A stretch of DNA of 64,000 bases. Origin: Climacteris rufus (Eukaryota; Chordata; Aves; Passeriformes; Climacteridae). Within the stretch, counting starts at the first letter, position 1. Each line of letters starts with the position of its first letter. The notes under the pieces are model-generated. The model searched no databases, was not told the DNA's origin, and saw only the letters and a program-made list of their open reading frames with translations. A program made the translations under genes and the position numbers. The stretch is taken from contig VZRZ01003873.1 in NCBI GenBank assembly GCA_013398175.1, positions 124,001-188,000 of the forward strand. The letters are read 5' to 3'. Below are positions 28,061 through 41,230 of this stretch, one piece after another.

Positions 28061-28347
28061 GCCCACGAGTGGGAGGGAGGCCCACAGCAGCCCCAGTGTG
28101 CTGCTGTTTGCCAGTGCCTCCCACGCAGGGTTTGAAGAGGCGGCAAGCAAGTCATGCCTCTTGTGTAGTTTAGGAAAAGGCTCCTCGCTTTCTGCTTTGC
28201 TTAGTAGGGCAAGCTGTGATCCTCACTTGGGACTCCTACAGCTAAAGGCCACCTGCCCAAAAGGAGCCTTCAGGTAGAGCTGGGAAAGCCTTGCATGAGG
28301 GACTGGCAACGGGAGTATGGCAGAGATTGCTTGTCCCACTGTGTGCT

Positions 28348-28890
28348 GCTGCGGCCTCCCCTCGAGTGCTATGTGCAGTTGTGGGGGCCACAATATAAGG
28401 ATGATCTAAAGCTGTTAGAGTGTCCAAAGGAGGCTACAAAGGTGGTGGAGGGCCTAAAGGGAAAACCATACACGGTGCAGCTGAGCTCACTTGGCTTGTT
28501 CAGCCTGCAGAAGAGGAGACTGAAGGGAGGCCTCATTGCAATCTACAACTTCCTTGTGAGGGGCAAAGGAGGGGCAGACGCTGATTTCTTCTCTCTGGTG
28601 ACCAGCAGTAGGACCTCAATGAACAGCATGGAGCTGTGTCAGGGGAGGTTTGGGTTGGATATTCGAAAAAGGTTCTTCACCCTGAGGGTGGTTGGACACT
28701 GGAACAGGCTCTCCAGGGCAGTCACAGTACCAAGTGTCACAGTACCAAGTGTGACAGAGTTCAAGAAGTGTTTGGACAATACTCTTGGCATGTGGTGTCA
28801 CTCTTGGGGCATCCTGCGTGGGGCTGGGAGTTGGACTCGATGATCCATGTGGGTCCCTTCCAACTCAGGTTTTTCTACAGTTCTGTGACG
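28348..28890 (+). mobile_element. CR1 LINE 3' region, about 540 bases, CR1-J-like
   Basis: Long, clear similarity to the 3' region of a CR1 element: GTGCAGTTGTGGGGGCCACA, CAGCCTGCAGAAGAGGAGAC, GGCCTCATTGCAATCTACAA, GGTTTGGGTTGGATATTCGA, GGTTGGACACTGGAACAGGC, then GTTGGACTCGATGATCC and GGGTCCCTTCCAACTCAGG near the end. The wording of the last 150 bases (TGGTGTCACTCTTGGGGCATC...) is what I recall for CR1-J copies of passerine birds. The long open frame across it (28295-28843) is fortuitous, since this part is not intact reverse transcriptase. It contains a 15-base tandem duplication at 28722-28751. The copy is less decayed than the other CR1 pieces here, so probably younger. The left boundary is uncertain by some tens of bases. 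Confidence 0.93.
28722..28751 (+). repeat. 15-base perfect tandem duplication inside CR1
   Basis: TCACAGTACCAAGTG occurs twice back to back (28722-28736 and 28737-28751). It sits where CR1-J-type copies, as I remember them, have a single CACAGCACCAAG-like segment before GACAGAGTTCAAGAAG. It therefore looks like a private slippage event of this copy or of its sub-lineage. Confidence 0.9.
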
Positions 28891-31800
28891 ATAGATGATT
28901 GAAACTTTTTCACCTCCTATCTTTACAAGGTGGAACTCACCAGGTTCTTTGAAGGAAGCAAGACAACTTCTGGGTTTGAATCAAACCAGGAAATGTTTGA
29001 GACAAAGCCATTTTGAACAAATTTTTTTTGTGCAGGCAGTGCCTCACGAACTTGGATGAAAAGCTGAAAAAGATTGCAGCCTTGCATCCCCTAGTCAGCC
29101 AGAAATATTGTACCCTGAGGCATGTTAAAGTATATAGCTGTACAGGCAGGAGTTACAAACCTTCCTGTAACTTCCTCTTGGATGGGTGAAGGGGTTTGCA
29201 GAAAGGAAATTTGATCAATTCAATTTAGACGAGAGAAATAAAATGGCAAGAAGCTTTTATTTCTTTCATCTTTATTAAATTCTAAAGTACATTTCCTTAC
29301 AAGAGGTACATGACTGTAACATTTTATTGAATTGTATGCCAAGTAGTTAAAAATACTACTTTTAAAGAATCTGGATCCATACCCTGGCATTTTGAAGTAT
29401 CCGGATTCCCTTACAGTTTAATGAACTTTGCTGAACACTGCCCAATAACCCTTGACTGATAAGGGAGTTTATGTACCTGTTATTTGAGGGTGCCAAGACA
29501 GGGATTTGAATGTCTCATATGCAGTCAGAAAGGCAGCCCAGGTACAGCTGAGCACAGACTGCTTGACAGAGAACTCTTGGAACCCCCTGCCTGTACACTG
29601 GGCTCCTCAACGCTTCTTCCTGTGCACGTGGAGTTAACATCCTGACAGGTGTATGGAAGGGTTTCCACGGAACATGCAGCAGAGCAGCACCCATCTCCTT
29701 ACTGGCAGTGGTGTTCAGCACAGGAATCTGACTTGAGTTCTTTGTTTATGAAGGATTTTTCTTGTTTAGTTCTTTTTCAGTGCTGACTGATCCTTAATTT
29801 GTCATCTTTAGTTAATTTTAAAATAAAATACAGGACCATCAGGGCCTTGCTGAGTCACTGTCTTATACTCTCCAGTAAGAACAATTCTTTTTCTCTTGCA
29901 GCTGCTTCTGTTCTGGGGCACTTCTATAACTTATTTTCCAGCAATGTCTCTAAATTAACTTGATTGTCCTGCTTTTATCACTCCTGTTTAGGAGGCTGTT
30001 CCGTGAGCTTACTGATCTGAAAATTGCAAGCCTTCTGCAGCCAAAATGTCTTCTCAGGCTTAAATTCACTTACAGCAAGTTTGTACATGTTTGTCCTTGT
30101 GCCAAAGTTGTCTTTCCAGTTGAAAGTCTTCTCCCTCCTCATGCCCAAATTGTGTAGGTGTTTCTCTTCCAAGACACCCCTATTACTCTTCTTGTCACAG
30201 GGGCCTTCTCTGTGCCAGGGGAGCTGGGCTTTGGTATTAAAGGTTATTTCCTCAAACAAGGATACTTTGTGCTTTTTGAGTTTTGTGCCTGCAGTTGGAA
30301 AGAACCTCAGTTCCCTCTGACCCGTGGGAGTTCTCCTCACAGCACATGTCTTAAGTGTAAAAATCCTCCATATGGGAATTCTCAGACTGCTGTCAGCCTT
30401 TGTGTAGCAAAGAGAGTCCTCAGGTAACACACAAGCCAGATGTTTCTAAGCAAAAAAAGGCTTGAGTGCCAGAGGTTTGGGGATGTCACAGTCAAGCAAT
30501 AATTAGAACTGTGATCATTTAGTGATCCTTTTACACTGAAGAGACTCTTACCCTTTCATTTATATAAGCACAAATTTCTTCCAGAAACACTGTGCACAAA
30601 TGAGATGTTTGGGTTAAAGCATCTGGCATCCTCTATCTTGCCTGCTTTTCTGACAATTAATGTCAAATTGAAGATTTGAAGCTTCTAGGCCCTGTATTAA
30701 TGTCTCTGTCTAACTCTTTACATTCCTTGAGATTTGTTTATGTCTATGGAGGCTAAACAGACTGGATGATTGAAGAGACTGTATGTTAGCTTCAGCTGTA
30801 CAAGGAGAAAACTGAATTCCACCCTTCCTAAGCAGGTCTTTGGTTACTTGTGCTGAGATCAGCGTGGGACTAACCTTGCCTAGGAAGTCAATTCAGAAAG
30901 AGTAATTATCATTCAGTGATCAAGATTTTGCTTACTGTTGCTTCAAGCATCGTGTTTAGGTGTTTTATTTGAACATTTGGATGTAAATTTTGCTTTGATT
31001 TTTGAAAAACAATATAATTTGAGTATCATGGTTGAAGCAAGAAATCCCCATTAGCAAGAATGGGATGTTGGACTAATTGTTGGCTGATATGTTTGCATTC
31101 CTAGTACATAACAGCTAGATTTACAGGGTCATAAGTTCTGTGGACAAATTCCTCTCTTGAGACAAACTATGACTTGCATTTTACTAATAAACTTGAGGGT
31201 TTGGCCACATTTCAGGTTCAGCTGAAATGTAAAGCAGGTCTTTTGTGTCTTCCAAGGTAACATGACATTAAGTATAACATAAATGTTATAGACTCTATAA
31301 AGTAGCAGATTTTGGACTCCTTAGTGTGTATATGCTATTGAAGGAAACCTCTTTCTTTGTTCTCACTCCCATGTTCCTCCTAGAAGGAATGTTTTTATAG
31401 CCAGGATACTGAAGATCTGAAACAGTGTCAGAAAAATAGAAAGCACAGGCTAAGAATCATCTTAACCTCAGTAATGGCCTCAGCCTGGAGCTATCTGCCA
31501 TGCTGCTCTCAAGCACTCAATTCTGTTTCTGATTTTAAGGCTCTTTCCCCCACCCTTGGTTTGCAGGAGGGGCACTGATCCTTTCAGGAGCAAACACAGC
31601 ATGGTGTCTCCCAATGTGTGCAATAAAGATGTATATCCACAACAGGTATAAGGTTTCTGTTTTATATACACCAAGGATTGCCACAGGAAAAATAGTTTGT
31701 TAAGTTGTCTTGGAGACTTCTGTTGTGAGCCCCAATCTTTGCACATGTAGAGTGAGGCAGCTGTAAGACCAGACTTTCTAATATAAATTGTGGGTTTCTT

Positions 31801-34800
31801 TCATTGCCTCCCCTTCCCAAAAAAACATGAGTGAGACTTAAAATTTGATTTAAGCTATTTGTTCTGGATGAGGATAATAAAGTCCTTTAAAGTAAAACTT
31901 CCACACTTTTCTGTTACCCCGAACTTGAATGTTTCTACAGTCTCTTGATGCATTTACTAAGTCTAGAAAAGGGTTCTCCAGAATTATTTTTTCTTTTATA
32001 TTTTGTTTTCAGATTCATCCAAAGTTGCTTAAATAGTTGGAAATGGGGACAGCATAAACTCAGGGATGCTGAAAGCATTTGATGTTCCCACACAATCAAT
32101 ACATAGCTGAGCACGGGATCACAAGGCCATAGAGTGCTGTGTCATGGTCTGTGCGCGTCTGATGGTTGTTCAGCATCTGTGGGGCCTCTAGTTTGGAGGG
32201 ATTTGAAAACTGGGAAGTATGAGATTCTAACTTTGAGAGCTTTCTGTGGGTTTGGGTGGAGAGAGGACTTCTTGCCAGCATGAGTCCATGAGAACAATAA
32301 CATCCTGGCCTGCTGCTAGTGAAACAGCATGCCTTGTGTGCATTAGGAAGCTTGTGATGCACGTCCTGAACGTGGCTGTTGGCAAGGCGCTCTTACTCCC
32401 AAGCAAAACCAGAGCAGTATCCTGGTATGAGTATGGGTTGAAGGAATAATGTGCAGACTGAATTACAGAGAGCTGATTCCATGGATATTTTGAAGCACAA
32501 ATGTGTGGTGTTCTGTCATCCCACCACTTGATTTTGGGTATTGTCTTTTTCCCCTGCTATTTTCTTTCTCCATTGTAATTACTACTGGGAATGTGACCCA
32601 GCTTGCTGGCTTTGGTGTCATGCCCACTTCCTGTGCAGATCGTGGTGCAGGCAGGCTTTCTGGGTGGCTGATGCTGATTAACAAGAAAGCAAAACTGAGC
32701 TATGCACAGCAATGGAAGGACCACCAAGTGCTGCAAGCACAGCTTTTGCTTCCTTTTTGCAAAGCTTACGTTCAGGGGTGTGCTGCACTCTTTCATTCGG
32801 CCAAACCACATATATGGCTATTCCCCCATATGGACTTCCTTCTGCAGCTTGACAAAGTGCAGCCAAAATAGCAAATTTTAGTCCATTGCAGTTGTTGTAT
32901 TGCAATGCAGTGGAGTCCTGCCAACCCACAGCTTTGTTCCAGCCTATGCAGTACAGGCAGACAGTGGAGGCAAGTCTGCCTTAAGAGGACAAATCTTCTC
33001 TATACAGTTGGGCTGTATAGCATGAATGTGAGTCCTGCTGCTGACCTGCTGCTGACCTGATCAGACAATAACCAGATCAATAATAATGTAATCCTTCTGG
33101 CCAGACTTCTTGCACAGTTTCCTTTTCATTTAATCTATAGCAATAAAGTCAAGTCTTTGCTTAGGTATTTTTATTAATAGTTTTACAAGCAGTAGAAGAG
33201 TAGCCTTAGGCAAGTCTTTCCTATCTGCATGTCTCAGGACATTATAATCTGAAAGGATGCTGTCATGGCTGATAGCAGTTGTATAAGATGATTACAAAAC
33301 CAGGGGAGCTTTCAGGCCTGTTTACAAAAGCTATGATATTGTGTCTTCCTCCCAATGGTAAGAGCTCCAGGAGTTTTTACTGTGGTGTGCAGCAGGGGGA
33401 ATTGGCAGAAATTAATATTTAGTCCTATTTGGGTGTGATAGCAAGTAATGACAAAGGTGAGTTAGTGGTGCACCAAAACTTACAAAGTAAGAATGAGGAG
33501 ATCTTCCTTCAGTTTCTGTGAGATTACCAGCAAATGGCTTTGCCTGGCTCTGCTTTCTACTGTCAGCCTTGTATGGCAGCTTGTTCCCTTGTGTACTCCC
33601 ACCTAGCAGAGGGTCTGTGTCCTTAAATTGCCTGGCAGAGTGGTGGGGTGAGAAGTCTCTTTGCATGCTAGTAACACATGGAGCTATTCAAAGCTTTTTT
33701 TGGGAAAAAAAATTCCTGTTACAGTTTTGGAACATGCTCATACTGAGCACCTTGTGCAGTGAAAAGTAATTGTATTCTTGGACTAAGCAGTCAGTAAAAT
33801 TGTTTTCAAGGGGAGATTATAGACAATGACTAAGATGTGACTTCTTCAGTTTTAATGACAACATATTGCTGCATATAAAACACATACCTTGAGGTAAATT
33901 CATAGCCTTTGGCACTGGCATCTGAGAGGTTATTGCATGTTCAGTGTAACCAGACAGGCACAATAATTTTTATCTTGAGTTGGCCTGTAAGCAGCTTTGG
34001 GATTATATTGCAAAAAGCTCTGTGATGCCTGGATTTTATGCATTTACATTAAACCCCAACAATTCCAGGAAACATCTGAGTTCTTGTGCTGCTGGTCAGC
34101 TGTCTTACTCCTCACTAAAGACTATGTGGAAGAGAGCAAAGCTGCAGTTATGGCATAAATCATATGAACGAGTAGAAGAATATCTTCCTCAATTAATTTT
34201 AAAATTAGTCTGCAGCCTTTTCTGGCACGTAACTCCCGTTCTTTCAAAACACAGCTTGCTTAAGCAAGAGCACAAAACTAAACCACCACATCTTCTGAGC
34301 TCACAGTCCCCGCTTGCTGTGTTTGGTTATATGGAATACTGAAAATGAGAGTCAAATTCAGGATGTAAAGCAAAAGAGGGCAGCTGAGGTCGTGCTACCA
34401 GGGCATGGGGCTGGCAGGCAGGCTGGATTTTGGCCCAGACTGTGCTGTGGCACAGTAAGAACTGGGATGCACTTATCTGGACTGCTGAGCTCATACTGAC
34501 TTGTGACGTGTCACTGGTTTACAGGGCACAACTACAGAGAAGTTTTATATATTAAGGTTAACAAAGGATTCACAGTTTAGCCTTTGACACTCAATTTGGT
34601 TTGTTCAGGGCCCTGATTTACAAGAACTTTAAATGGAGTTTGGCATTTCTTTCCTGGAAAGATCTGTGGATAGAAAGTTCGAATGTTAGCTTCTACCTGT
34701 CAACATGGAGCACTGTGAAAGACTTCCAAGGTAGTTACACATGAGCAGATATGTCTGTGTGGGTTAGATCTTCACAGCCAGGTTGTAACAGGGACCTGTC

Positions 34801-36729
34801 ACAGCCTGGCTAATCAGCCTGGTGAAGCAGTGAATAGATGTATCCATGCTCCTTCTGGAGCTAGGTCATTGTGGGCTAATTTGGGTATTGATCCTTCCAG
34901 TCTTGAATTACAGTTTTAAAATCACCTTGTGCTTCCTGATGCATATTCTGTAAGGTGAACCACTCCTCTGAATTAATAGCATTGTTCCTGGCCCCAGCAC
35001 AGCCTTGTTCTTCTTCTGGCCACAAGATATGTGATGTGATACAACCCCAAAAGCCATTTTGTTTGCTGCCTGGGTGCCCTGCGCATCCTGGGATTGAGAA
35101 GAACCTTAAAATGTTGGTGCATGCCCAACTGAACCCTTAGCTGGTCCTAATTATCAGCATCGGCTGAGTGGCTTGTATTGAAGTGGCTTCAGGTCCTTGC
35201 ATTGTCTGGTCTCTACAGCACAGACATGGCACTGTCAGAGCAAACCCAACAGGAAGGTTTATTGAGAGATTAAAATAAAAATTGCAAATTGTTCAGAGCA
35301 ATTTCTTAATGATGCTGGAAGTGAGGCTGGAAGTCATGCTCCGACTGCAAAGGGCTGCTCTCGGGACAGTTGGTTGGTGAGCAGCCACGAGCTAATTGGA
35401 GCAAGACAGCATTTCCCAGTGCAGCTGTTCTGTCCTTGTTTGCACAGACAAATACCACTCAGAGCAAACCTTGCTGGCCAAAGTCTTTCAAACTCCAGTG
35501 AGAGCAGTAGGCTTGGGAGTGTGGTGTTCTGCTCCCTCCAGCTGAGCTGCTCCCTGTTCCCCTTGGCTGGAGTCAGGCTGAGTGGGAGTATTCTGCTCAG
35601 CATGAATTCCTGCCCTGAGCATTCCTCCCTCCCCGCTGTGCCCCAGTGATGCTGTGCTGCATCAGATTGTCCTAATCCCCTTCTTCCCATGTCCTCTTCC
35701 CTTTGGGGGCTGGGGGAGCTCCCTGACAGCCTCTGCTGCAGCTTAACCCAGAGCATTAGTGCTCCTGTGATGGTATTTGACAGGGCTCATGTTTTATCTA
35801 GAGGGGCAACTTTCACCAACACAAATAATAACATCTGAAATTTTGTTGCTGGTGACTGAGGGCAATTAAAAGCTAAATGTCACACAGCAGTGTAGGCTGC
35901 ACTTTTCTACTGAAAATATTACATGGTGATTTGGTGGCAGCAGTTAATTAGTTTGGGCAAATGATCTCTTGCTGTGGATGTTTATCAGTGCAATCACATT
36001 TATAGTCAGGCTAACGGGGTAGAAAAAAGGGAGGGGGATACTCTGCTTTGCATTAGGGAGAGCAGATCATTGAGTTGTGTGAATCTTCCAAGACAGGGAC
36101 CTGGCTCTGTGCTTTTTTTCTTCAGTTCTTTGCTAAACAAAATGCTCAGCAGCAAGACTGTCTCCTGAAGGTCACTGAGCTGCACACAACAAGAACTGAC
36201 AGGTCTCTTTCCAGGATGTGACTGAGCTGCAGTAAATAAAAGAAAATGAGAGACATCCAGGGTCAGCAGAGCTCTCGGGAGGGGTGTTCAAAGTTCAGAC
36301 CAAAGTGGGTACCAGAGACTGCTCTCTGTGCTCAATGCACATCCAGAGGCACAGTGAGTAAGAGGACTTCCAAATCAGACCACGCTTGTGTCAGGACATG
36401 TTGTGCTGGGTTTGTAGAGTAGGTAACTGTCTGGCACCTTTCTCACAGAATAACACTGAACTTGGGTGAAGACAGCAACAGCTACTGGTGCCCAGAAATA
36501 TAGTGCCCTCAATTTAACTAAATTTGAGTGAGTTCATGGCAGATGCGTTCTTGTTGCCCAGTCTAGTGTAAAATGCACTACATCAATCTTTTCTATAATT
36601 TAAAATAAAGTTGTTCTGAACTCCTAACGCAGTCATTTGAATATACTTAGCTTTAAGTATGAAACAGTGTGTAGGCTGACTTGTTAAATGTATGTGTAGT
36701 GGTTTAAAGGAGATACAGTGCATATTTTT
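28891..36729 (+). other. Intronic DNA, no recognisable genes
   Basis: AT-rich sequence with scattered short open frames. A short direct duplication, CCTGCTGCTGA twice at 33034-33055, is the only local repeat noted. No transposon body seen. Confidence 0.6.
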
Positions 36730-37150
36730 GGGCACCACTATAAGAGCACTGTGGGATGAGTTGGAGAGGATCCAGGAGAAAGTAATGAGAGTAATTTAGG
36801 GCACGTGATCTTCAGGAGAAATTTGGATGATTTTAGGGGTGTGCAGTACAGGAGAATGGAGGATGACATGAATCTTGAAATACCTAAAAAGGCTGTCATG
36901 AAGGTAACTGTTTGATTCTTATTTATGTGTTTGGCATTGTGAGGGGATAGAAGGGGCTGGGCAATCTGTGGCAAAGAGAAGCCCTGGAAAAAGCTTATCT
37001 GGAGAGACTGCAAAGCCTCAGTCAGTGAAGGTCTTGAGAAGGAGGTTGAGGAAAACTTTCTCAGAAACTATTACTGCTATTGATTCAGTTTTGGAGCAGG
37101 TGAACTGGCAAGAAGATTTTGTGAGGGTCCCTTCCAGTCTTGCCTTGTGT
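36730..37150 (+). mobile_element. Probable ancient, heavily decayed CR1-like fragment
   Basis: Islands of CR1 resemblance occur in the correct order: TTTTTGGGCACCACTATAAG (36725-36744), TTGGAGAGGATCCAGGAGAA with AGTAATGAGAG (36760-36791), AATACCTAAAAAGGCTGTCATGA (about 36878-36900), and a terminal GAGGGTCCCTTCCAGTCTTG (37122-37141). The intervening sequence is too diverged to align by eye. If correct, this is a much older insertion than the 28.3 kb copy. A chance collection of short matches is possible. Confidence 0.6.
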
Positions 37151-40100
37151 AGACAAGATTAGAATGAACAATGGACTACCACCTCTGCTTTGAGCTGCAA
37201 TTCAAGTAATTGGCTTCATTGATCTTTTTATTTTATTACTGCACAGTAAATAACTTTGGTTCCATTCCAAGATTCCTTTACTCTGGAAAAAGTTGGATTA
37301 AATCCTTTCAGCACATTTAGAAGCCCAGTTATGTTTCCAATATATTTATTCCTTGCTAACTTACGTGTTTAAGAGCATTCCATGTATTTGTAAAGAATGA
37401 AGATGACTTCACAGACCCCCTCATTTCACTTGCAGTGCCATGTTGTGTAGATGTTTGAGTTGTGACCATTGTAGATTCAGTAGGATACTTGGAACGTCCC
37501 CTAGATAATTCAAACTATGTGAGTCATGTAGGGTGGAAGTATTAAATCAAGTTTGGTGTTCTAGGCAGCTCAGTACCCATATCTTGGAGAATTTATCTGT
37601 GGTGAGTCTCCATTCTGTTCCAAAAATGAACAAAAAATATCACCCATGAATAATTTAGATATTATGACATTTAATTTTTTTACTGACACTGTCAGTTCCT
37701 GGTTTGTGGGACACAGAATCCTGATGACAAACATTATCAGGGCATGTTTTCAGTAGCACCATGCTGCTCAGTACCTAATGGTACACGCAGTTTTTGGTGA
37801 GTTGTCTCACGCTCTATCTTCCAGCAAACTGTGCTACATCTGTGTTTTCTTGTCTTTCTGACCCCTTCCATTTTCTAACATGGGTCAGCAACTACTAAAA
37901 ATGGTATTGTATACCCACTGGGAATGAGAATTCCAGATTCTGCTGTGATGCCTCCGGGGCCATCTCCATGTTGTTGTTAGCGCTAAGTAGCTGCATTTGG
38001 CTGCACACTTGGTCATCTTACAGCAGAGAGAGAACTGGGAAAGGATTGAAGGAGATGTAAATCAAATGCTGGACCAAAAGAAAACTGAAGCAGCTTCTCA
38101 ATGTCTTTCTTATTAGAAGCCAGCATAAGATGTTTGTAGGGCCTGGGAATACAATTTACAAGTTGTTCTTTCAAGCCAAAACTTGCCTGTTGCTTTTTGC
38201 CAGTTAAATACAACCCATTAGGTAGATGCTGAAGAGGCTTTTTCCACTAATTGGATTGTTTCAGTCTATTTCTGCAACATATTTATGTGGTTTCATGTGT
38301 TGTTTTTGAGGCCCAAATCCTCTCTTATTGCTGCAGTGGAGATTAGTGTATATTAGGTTGAGTGGCAGCGAGAGGGAATCTGCACCTTCTACACCATACC
38401 AATTGTGCATATGGGGATGGGGACTTGTTCCCTTCCTGGAAGGAGGATAGGAAAACAAGCAGAGTGTCTTGCTGGCATCACCTTGTACAGGGCCCTCTGT
38501 TTGTTTATCCTCCTATTCAGCTTGGTCTTGCTCAGCTTTTTCCACATCACACAGAAAAATCAGATTATTTGAGTGTATGGGTAATAACAGCCTCACTCAC
38601 TGATGTTGGAAGTATAAATTAATAACTGGGGGCAAAAAAGTTTTGCATCATGGATTCTTTTTGGGCAATATAGATCTGTTCATGATAGGAAGCAGCCTGC
38701 ACCCTCCATCCCCTTTGCTAATGTTGGATAAAGCTGCTGCTGCTCATGTTCTACTGGAAGACAAGGTGGTCAGCTGTGAGCCCACTGAGCAGGCCTGCAT
38801 GCTTTCTTCTCTTGCTACTGTGCTGCCTCCTGGTGTGATATCACCTTTATAGTACCCCAGGGATAGTGTCTGCTCTGGACTCTCATTGCACACTGTATAA
38901 TTCTGGGGTTTGTTGTCTTTTTGAGTGTGGAAATAACTGGAATTTTAATTTGAGATTTTTTTTTTTTGCCTAAAATTCCTATTTTCAGGTAACCAATTCG
39001 GTGACCTTGATGAAGATACTGATTTTTGTGCCTAGCAATATATTGACAGAAGACTGAATTAGGTGTAAATTTCTCCTTTTTCTGCAGTTGTTTTCCAAAG
39101 AGAGATCTAACTGAGATTATTCTAAGAAACAAAGTGGGTGCCTAGTCAAGGAAGTAGCATCAATTATGGTGAGACTGAGTTCACACTATTTCCATTCCCC
39201 AAAAGAGAGAGGAAAGTAGTTGTCAAGTCCAGAAGCTGTCCTCACACAGACCAAACTCGGCTCTCTTGAGTTTGAGAGATTTCAGTGGTTCTGGCAATAG
39301 CCAAGGCCAGGAGAATCAAATGTGCTCCATACACAGTGATGCTGTAGTGTTGTCACTGGGAGTGTAGAAGCCTTCTTGTCACTATTTCCAGGTCAGTTCT
39401 TCAGCTGTCATCATTTTGGAACTGAGAAAACCTACTGATTTCTTTGTCAGCTCCAGTCTCTTTTACCAGTCCCAGACCCCATTGCTCAGAAGAGTAACAT
39501 CTTGATAACGTGCTTCTCTGCCTCCCAAAAGGCTGGATTAAAGTGGAGTTGGCTAAAATGTAAAGCTGTAGGTGTAGTGGTGGAGTCATTGGAATTGTCA
39601 TGATCCGTGACCATCATATCTGAGTGCCAGACGTGCCTGGATTTTGGTTGTCACTGCCCAGATCCACCCCAAAGGGACAACTCATACTTTTGGTGATTTC
39701 AAACACTGTAGAACATGAGGAGAAATTATGGTTACAAGTGAAAACTGTGTGTGTTGTGCCTACAATATCGGGGAGGGCCAACATCAAAGGATGCTATTTT
39801 GTTGCTTTAGACTGGGAGTACTAATTAGAATGGAGGTATTAATTATACCTTTCATCACCTCTCTGCTACTACCTTGTTTCGTTGTGAATTCATCTGTTCT
39901 TTTTGTCCCTCCCATCTAGATTCAATCTGTTCCCCATTTAAAGAGATATGTGCACATGGAGAGTATTTTGCTTTCACCTCTGAGAGAGCTCTCTAACCTT
40001 TATCAGACTGGAAATGCCATGCTGCATTGAAACCAGGCAAGCACCATTGTGCCTGTCCTGATTGTTTTGCTGTTGACATTTTTGAGATTAAGCAAAGAAG

Positions 40101-41029
40101 GATCTGTGCAGTTTGGTGGAAAGAATGAGCTCAAACCTTTAAGGTTACTGTGAGGTTAGTAATGAAAACTCATACAGCTCAGAAAATGTGTCTTGGTATT
40201 GATTGGAAGCAGTGCTGTGTACAGAGCAATTATTCCCAAGAACGACAATTTCCAGTTCAAACAAGCTCAGACTGTATTTACGGCAAAGGGATACTGGAAT
40301 CAAGGGAATTGTTTAACTTCTGATACGCTTTGATGACATTTGCTACGTTTTCAGCAGGAAAGATAAGCAGACGCCAGGAACATAGTCTAGAAATGGCAGT
40401 TTCCTGCCCTCAGTAGAACTGCACCTGCTGAGTTCAGAAAGGGACTTGAGGGGAAAAATGTCCCATTTTCAGAGCCTGTCCTTTGCATTTGTGTTTGAAA
40501 GGAAAGAAGGCAGACAGAAGTGTAATTAATCAAAGTTCGAGGAAACAGGATTGTGAAAAGATTTATATACCTCATCTACATGTATAATGGCTGTATCAGC
40601 TGCAGGATGGCCTCCTTGGAGGGGCTGCTGTCTAACAGGGTGGGATTTAGAGCTCTACAATACAGACACAGGTGAGGGTAGGAGGGTTGGTGTGAAATGG
40701 GTCCCTATTTCCCCATCTTTTGGTTTTGTTCGGAAGAAAAAAGGGAAGAACAGAGGGTCAACACAGTTTGTTGATATAAACAAAAAGCTGATTTGTGAAG
40801 ATTGAGTTTGCTTTGGGCTGGTTTGTGAGTAGAAAGGTCACACCTGAATAGCTGAAGAGTGTCCTCTGCACTTGCCTGCCATGGTCCTGTACAGGACTGC
40901 AGTTGGTAGCAGTGCTGGCCATCTCCAGCCAGAGTAAGGGCTGAGGTCTGTTAATCATTTTGCTCTCCCAGGCGATCACAAAGGGCTGCATTGCGGCATC
41001 ACCCCCTAAGTCAGGCTGACAGGAGTGCT

Positions 41030-41230
41030 GCAGTTCAGCCATACGCTCTGAATGCAGGATGCCAAACTCCAAATGGATGTGCGTGGAATATCCGGCATTG
41101 CTGCGCCCAAACGGCCTCATGGACTGAAAATGCATCCTACATTTTGTCATTAATTTTATGCTAAACTTCCATGGTCCCCAGTATATGCTACGTGCACTGA
41201 TTTTAATCACTAGAATAATTCTTTTCAAGC
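41030..41230. promoter_or_regulatory. Candidate conserved non-coding element (unproven)
   Basis: About seven CpGs fall within roughly 80 bases (around 41040-41120) of CpG-poor intron, followed by an AT-rich homeodomain-like segment (TGTCATTAATTTTATG near 41146-41161). Retention of CpG outside an exon suggests either selection or lack of germline methylation. The long minus-strand frame here shows no protein family resemblance. Confidence 0.25.

Larger units (their letters stand above)
10323..28347 (+). other. Intronic DNA, 18 kb without recognisable genes
   Basis: The longest open frames (143 codons at 11344-11775, 155 codons at 13166-13633 on the minus strand) have no domain, signal peptide or repeat pattern I recognise and sit in ordinary composition. 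The inverted repeats at 19.1 kb and the candidate element at 27.93 kb are listed separately. Confidence 0.6.

Noticed and set aside
28295..28843. 182-codon plus-strand open frame
   Set aside because: It lies on a CR1 3' region. The translation matches no reverse transcriptase and the frame is a by-product of the repeat.
40758..41228. 156-codon minus-strand open frame
   Set aside because: No protein resemblance. The underlying DNA is more plausibly non-coding, possibly regulatory.
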